This document shows, piece after piece, positions 21,580 to 23,178 of a stretch of 23,178 bases of DNA. Every line of letters begins with the position of its first letter. Positions within the stretch are counted from its first letter, which is position 1. This DNA is from a virus. The notes beneath the pieces are model-generated. The model ran no database searches. It worked only from the letters and a program-made list of their open reading frames with translations, and had not been told where the DNA came from. Location of the stretch: positions 1 through 23,178 of IMG/VR virus record IMGVR_UViG_3300030004_000084; one strand, written 5' to 3'. Position numbers and translations under genes: made by a program.

Positions 21580-22728
21580 ATGGAATACGAACTTCATTTA
21601 ATTGGCAAAGCCGAAGACCCCGCTAAGTATGCAAAAGATGCTAGCGAAGGTCTTATTTTGGGCTATCCAGTAAAAATTAAGGGTCAAGCACATCGTCCAG
21701 ACAACAATGTACCGTACCATTCTACTATTAAATACTTCGACAAAGAGAAGGATCATCCACATCAGATACATCATATCGCTCGTCACCTTCCTCTTAACCC
21801 TCCTGATGCTAAAAATACTCAAATAAAATTCGATCAATTTAAAGATCGTTTTGGCAATGATGTGAATGTAGTGACCCTACATGGCAATTCCGCCGATAAA
21901 CTAAAAGAACATAACGGTAAATTTGCAGGGCATGGATTCCCATCTAAATTTGAATGGACACCGCATGTATCCTTGGATCGTAAGACTTGGGAAGACATGA
22001 AAAATTCAGGTGCTAAAACTGCCCATGAAGCAGGCATTGAATTTGGTAGCGCTGAATTAAAAAAAGGACACAAGACCCTTAAAACTTACCATCATCACCC
22101 CGATACTACTGAGCCAGTATCTCCAGATGAAAGTGATTACACAGCAAAAATCGCAGTCAATAAGTCGGAATTACCTCTAGAAAAGGGCGCTCTTAAAAAT
22201 GCAGCACTTGGAATGGGTATGGCTGCCGCCCTTGCCGGTGCCACAAATCATGCCGCTACTCCAAAAAATACCCCAGATATGCAAGCTCGCCAAAGCTACG
22301 ACCACGGTAAAATGTTACGCGCTATTGCATCTGTAGAATCCTCTGGCGGCAAAAATACAAATCATGCGGCTGGCGGCGGCGCAATTCATGGTTCAGAGCA
22401 TGCTTATGGTCGTTATGGATTGATGCCACAGACTATCAGGGAAGTAGTTGGAGCACACAAAGATCTTAAGTCTAAGCACGCAAAGCTTTTAGCATTAAAA
22501 GGTCAGAATTTACACAGATACATGCAAGACCATAAGGGACTTGAGGATACAGTGGCGGATAGACACCTATCTCATTTAGAGCATGTTGTTGGACAGGATC
22601 CTTCCCATTTAGGCTACGGTTGGCTAAATGGAGCGCAAGGTACTTTGAATGCCAAAAAACAGGGCAAAGATATAAACAGTCATTGGCATGCACGTAAAGT
22701 GTCGGAGGCATATGGAAAAGAAAAATAA
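21580..22728 (+). CDS. 2H phosphoesterase-lytic transglycosylase fusion
   Basis: 382 residues with two distinct halves. Residues 1-165 carry the 2H phosphoesterase pair: YHSTIKYF (His47, Thr49) and WTPHVSL (His129, Ser131), 82 residues apart, each preceded by hydrophobic residues as in 2'-5' RNA ligases, CPDases and Acb1. A linker with a hydrophobic patch (AALGMGMAAALAG, 208-220) follows. Residues 244-382 resemble a lytic transglycosylase: IASVESSGG with likely catalytic Glu253, then YGRYGLMPQTI (276-286). The second half would cut peptidoglycan glycan strands, typically during DNA entry. The first would cleave 2',3'-cyclic or related phosphodiesters; the substrate is unknown. It is in line with the virion genes, 5 nt after the connector-like gene. 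Confidence 0.75.
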   Translation: MEYELHLIGKAEDPAKYAKDASEGLILGYPVKIKGQAHRPDNNVPYHSTIKYFDKEKDHPHQIHHIARHLPLNPPDAKNTQIKFDQFKDRFGNDVNVVTLHGNSADKLKEHNGKFAGHGFPSKFEWTPHVSLDRKTWEDMKNSGAKTAHEAGIEFGSAELKKGHKTLKTYHHHPDTTEPVSPDESDYTAKIAVNKSELPLEKGALKNAALGMGMAAALAGATNHAATPKNTPDMQARQSYDHGKMLRAIASVESSGGKNTNHAAGGGAIHGSEHAYGRYGLMPQTIREVVGAHKDLKSKHAKLLALKGQNLHRYMQDHKGLEDTVADRHLSHLEHVVGQDPSHLGYGWLNGAQGTLNAKKQGKDINSHWHARKVSEAYGKEK

Positions 22729-23178
22729 TTGTCATCCAGAACTTCCTCATATGGCCAAGGGCATGTGCAGACAGTGTTATCTTAAGGACTATAGAGACAA
22801 TCCTAAAAATAAAGCTAAAGCCAAAGAAGTTCATCGCAAATGGGAAGCAAATAATAGAGACTACAGAAACAAAAAATCTAGAGAATGGGAAATCGCTAAT
22901 AAAGAAACGATTCGTGAAACCAAAAAGAAGTATGTTAGCAAGAATTTACACAAATACCGATTCTATTGTGCTAAGAGACATGCAGCAAAGATCCAAAGAA
23001 CCCCTACGTGGTCTGATATAAAAGCAATAAGAGACTTTTACTTAAATTGCCCAGAGGGAAAAGAAGTTGATCATATCGTGCCGTTACAAGGAAAGAATGT
23101 ATCGGGCTTACATATCATGAGTAATTTACAATACTTGACAAAATCAGAAAATTGTCAAAAACATAATAAGTTCGAGGA
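22712..23178 (+). CDS. HNH endonuclease (3' end outside window)
   Basis: Open to the window's last base; 155 residues are visible. It overlaps the end of the 2H-transglycosylase gene by 17 nt in another frame. GGAGG stands 3 nt before the ATG, a rather short spacing. The N-terminus has a small CH/CxxC ribbon (CHPELPHM, CRQC). A long Lys/Arg-rich helical middle follows. The catalytic part reads GKEVDHIVPLQG, then GLHIMSNLQYLT and ENCQKHNKF, the typical HNH order DHIxPL...NLQxL...N..K. Its position after another conserved virion gene, and its basic composition, match the other homing endonucleases here. Confidence 0.82.
   Translation, partial: MEKKNNCHPELPHMAKGMCRQCYLKDYRDNPKNKAKAKEVHRKWEANNRDYRNKKSREWEIANKETIRETKKKYVSKNLHKYRFYCAKRHAAKIQRTPTWSDIKAIRDFYLNCPEGKEVDHIVPLQGKNVSGLHIMSNLQYLTKSENCQKHNKFE

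Noticed and set aside
1-23178. CRISPR arrays, insertion sequences, integrase or attachment sites
   Set aside because: No spaced direct repeats, transposase, recombinase or terminal inverted repeats were found on reading through the window.

Overview
This window is part of a tailed double-stranded DNA bacteriophage genome (Caudoviricetes), probably a large one. The evidence is a nearly complete packaging and head module: terminase large subunit, portal, Mu F-like head protein, prohead protease, scaffold-like protein, major capsid protein and a connector-like protein. It is accompanied by phage-style nucleotide metabolism genes, four free-standing homing endonucleases, a GroEL-like chaperonin, an endolysin and a tRNA-like gene. 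The DNA is AT-rich and densely coded, and many starts carry AAGGAG/GAGG-type ribosome binding sites. The host cannot be named from the sequence. Both window ends cut a gene: the chaperonin on the left and an HNH endonuclease on the right.

Layout. 1-8132, + strand: chaperonin, TerL, a GIY-YIG homing endonuclease with an out-of-frame extra DNA-binding repeat, a beta-rich virion protein, portal, a 37-residue membrane microprotein, a Gln-rich protein and a Mu F-like head protein. 8129-11733, - strand: a tightly overlapping operon of ParB-like protein, C5-cytosine methyltransferase, ThyX and metallophosphoesterase, behind a sigma70-type promoter. 11806-13448: a two-helix membrane protein and a Cys-containing hypothetical protein (-), a divergent M15 endolysin (+), then a zinc-finger protein, an antitoxin-like protein and an unusual tRNA (-). 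13454-15483, - strand: prohead protease and an HNH endonuclease. 15674-18523, + strand: a small structural protein, a scaffold-like protein and the major capsid protein, closed by a strong terminator. 18578-20065, - strand: an HNH endonuclease, a small hypothetical protein and dNMP kinase behind a second sigma70-type promoter. 20166-23178, + strand: a small structural protein, a connector-like protein, a 2H-phosphoesterase/lytic transglycosylase fusion and an HNH endonuclease.

How it fits together. Two metabolic operons on the - strand have ordinary -35/-10 promoters, so they look early and host-transcribed. The virion, lysis and endonuclease genes are preceded by a different repeated element, CAATCTTA(A/T), found seven times, always in short gaps next to gene starts. 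In three cases it lies exactly 5 nt before the ATG, where a -10 element would sit for a leaderless mRNA. I read it as a candidate phage-specific late promoter.

Most interesting observations: this motif and its fixed spacings; a 2H phosphoesterase domain fused to a lytic transglycosylase; a nearly identical peptide shared by the major capsid protein and the prohead protease; a CAU tRNA-like gene with a class II-like variable arm, ending 4 nt before a start codon; and a possible -1 frameshift in the GIY-YIG gene.
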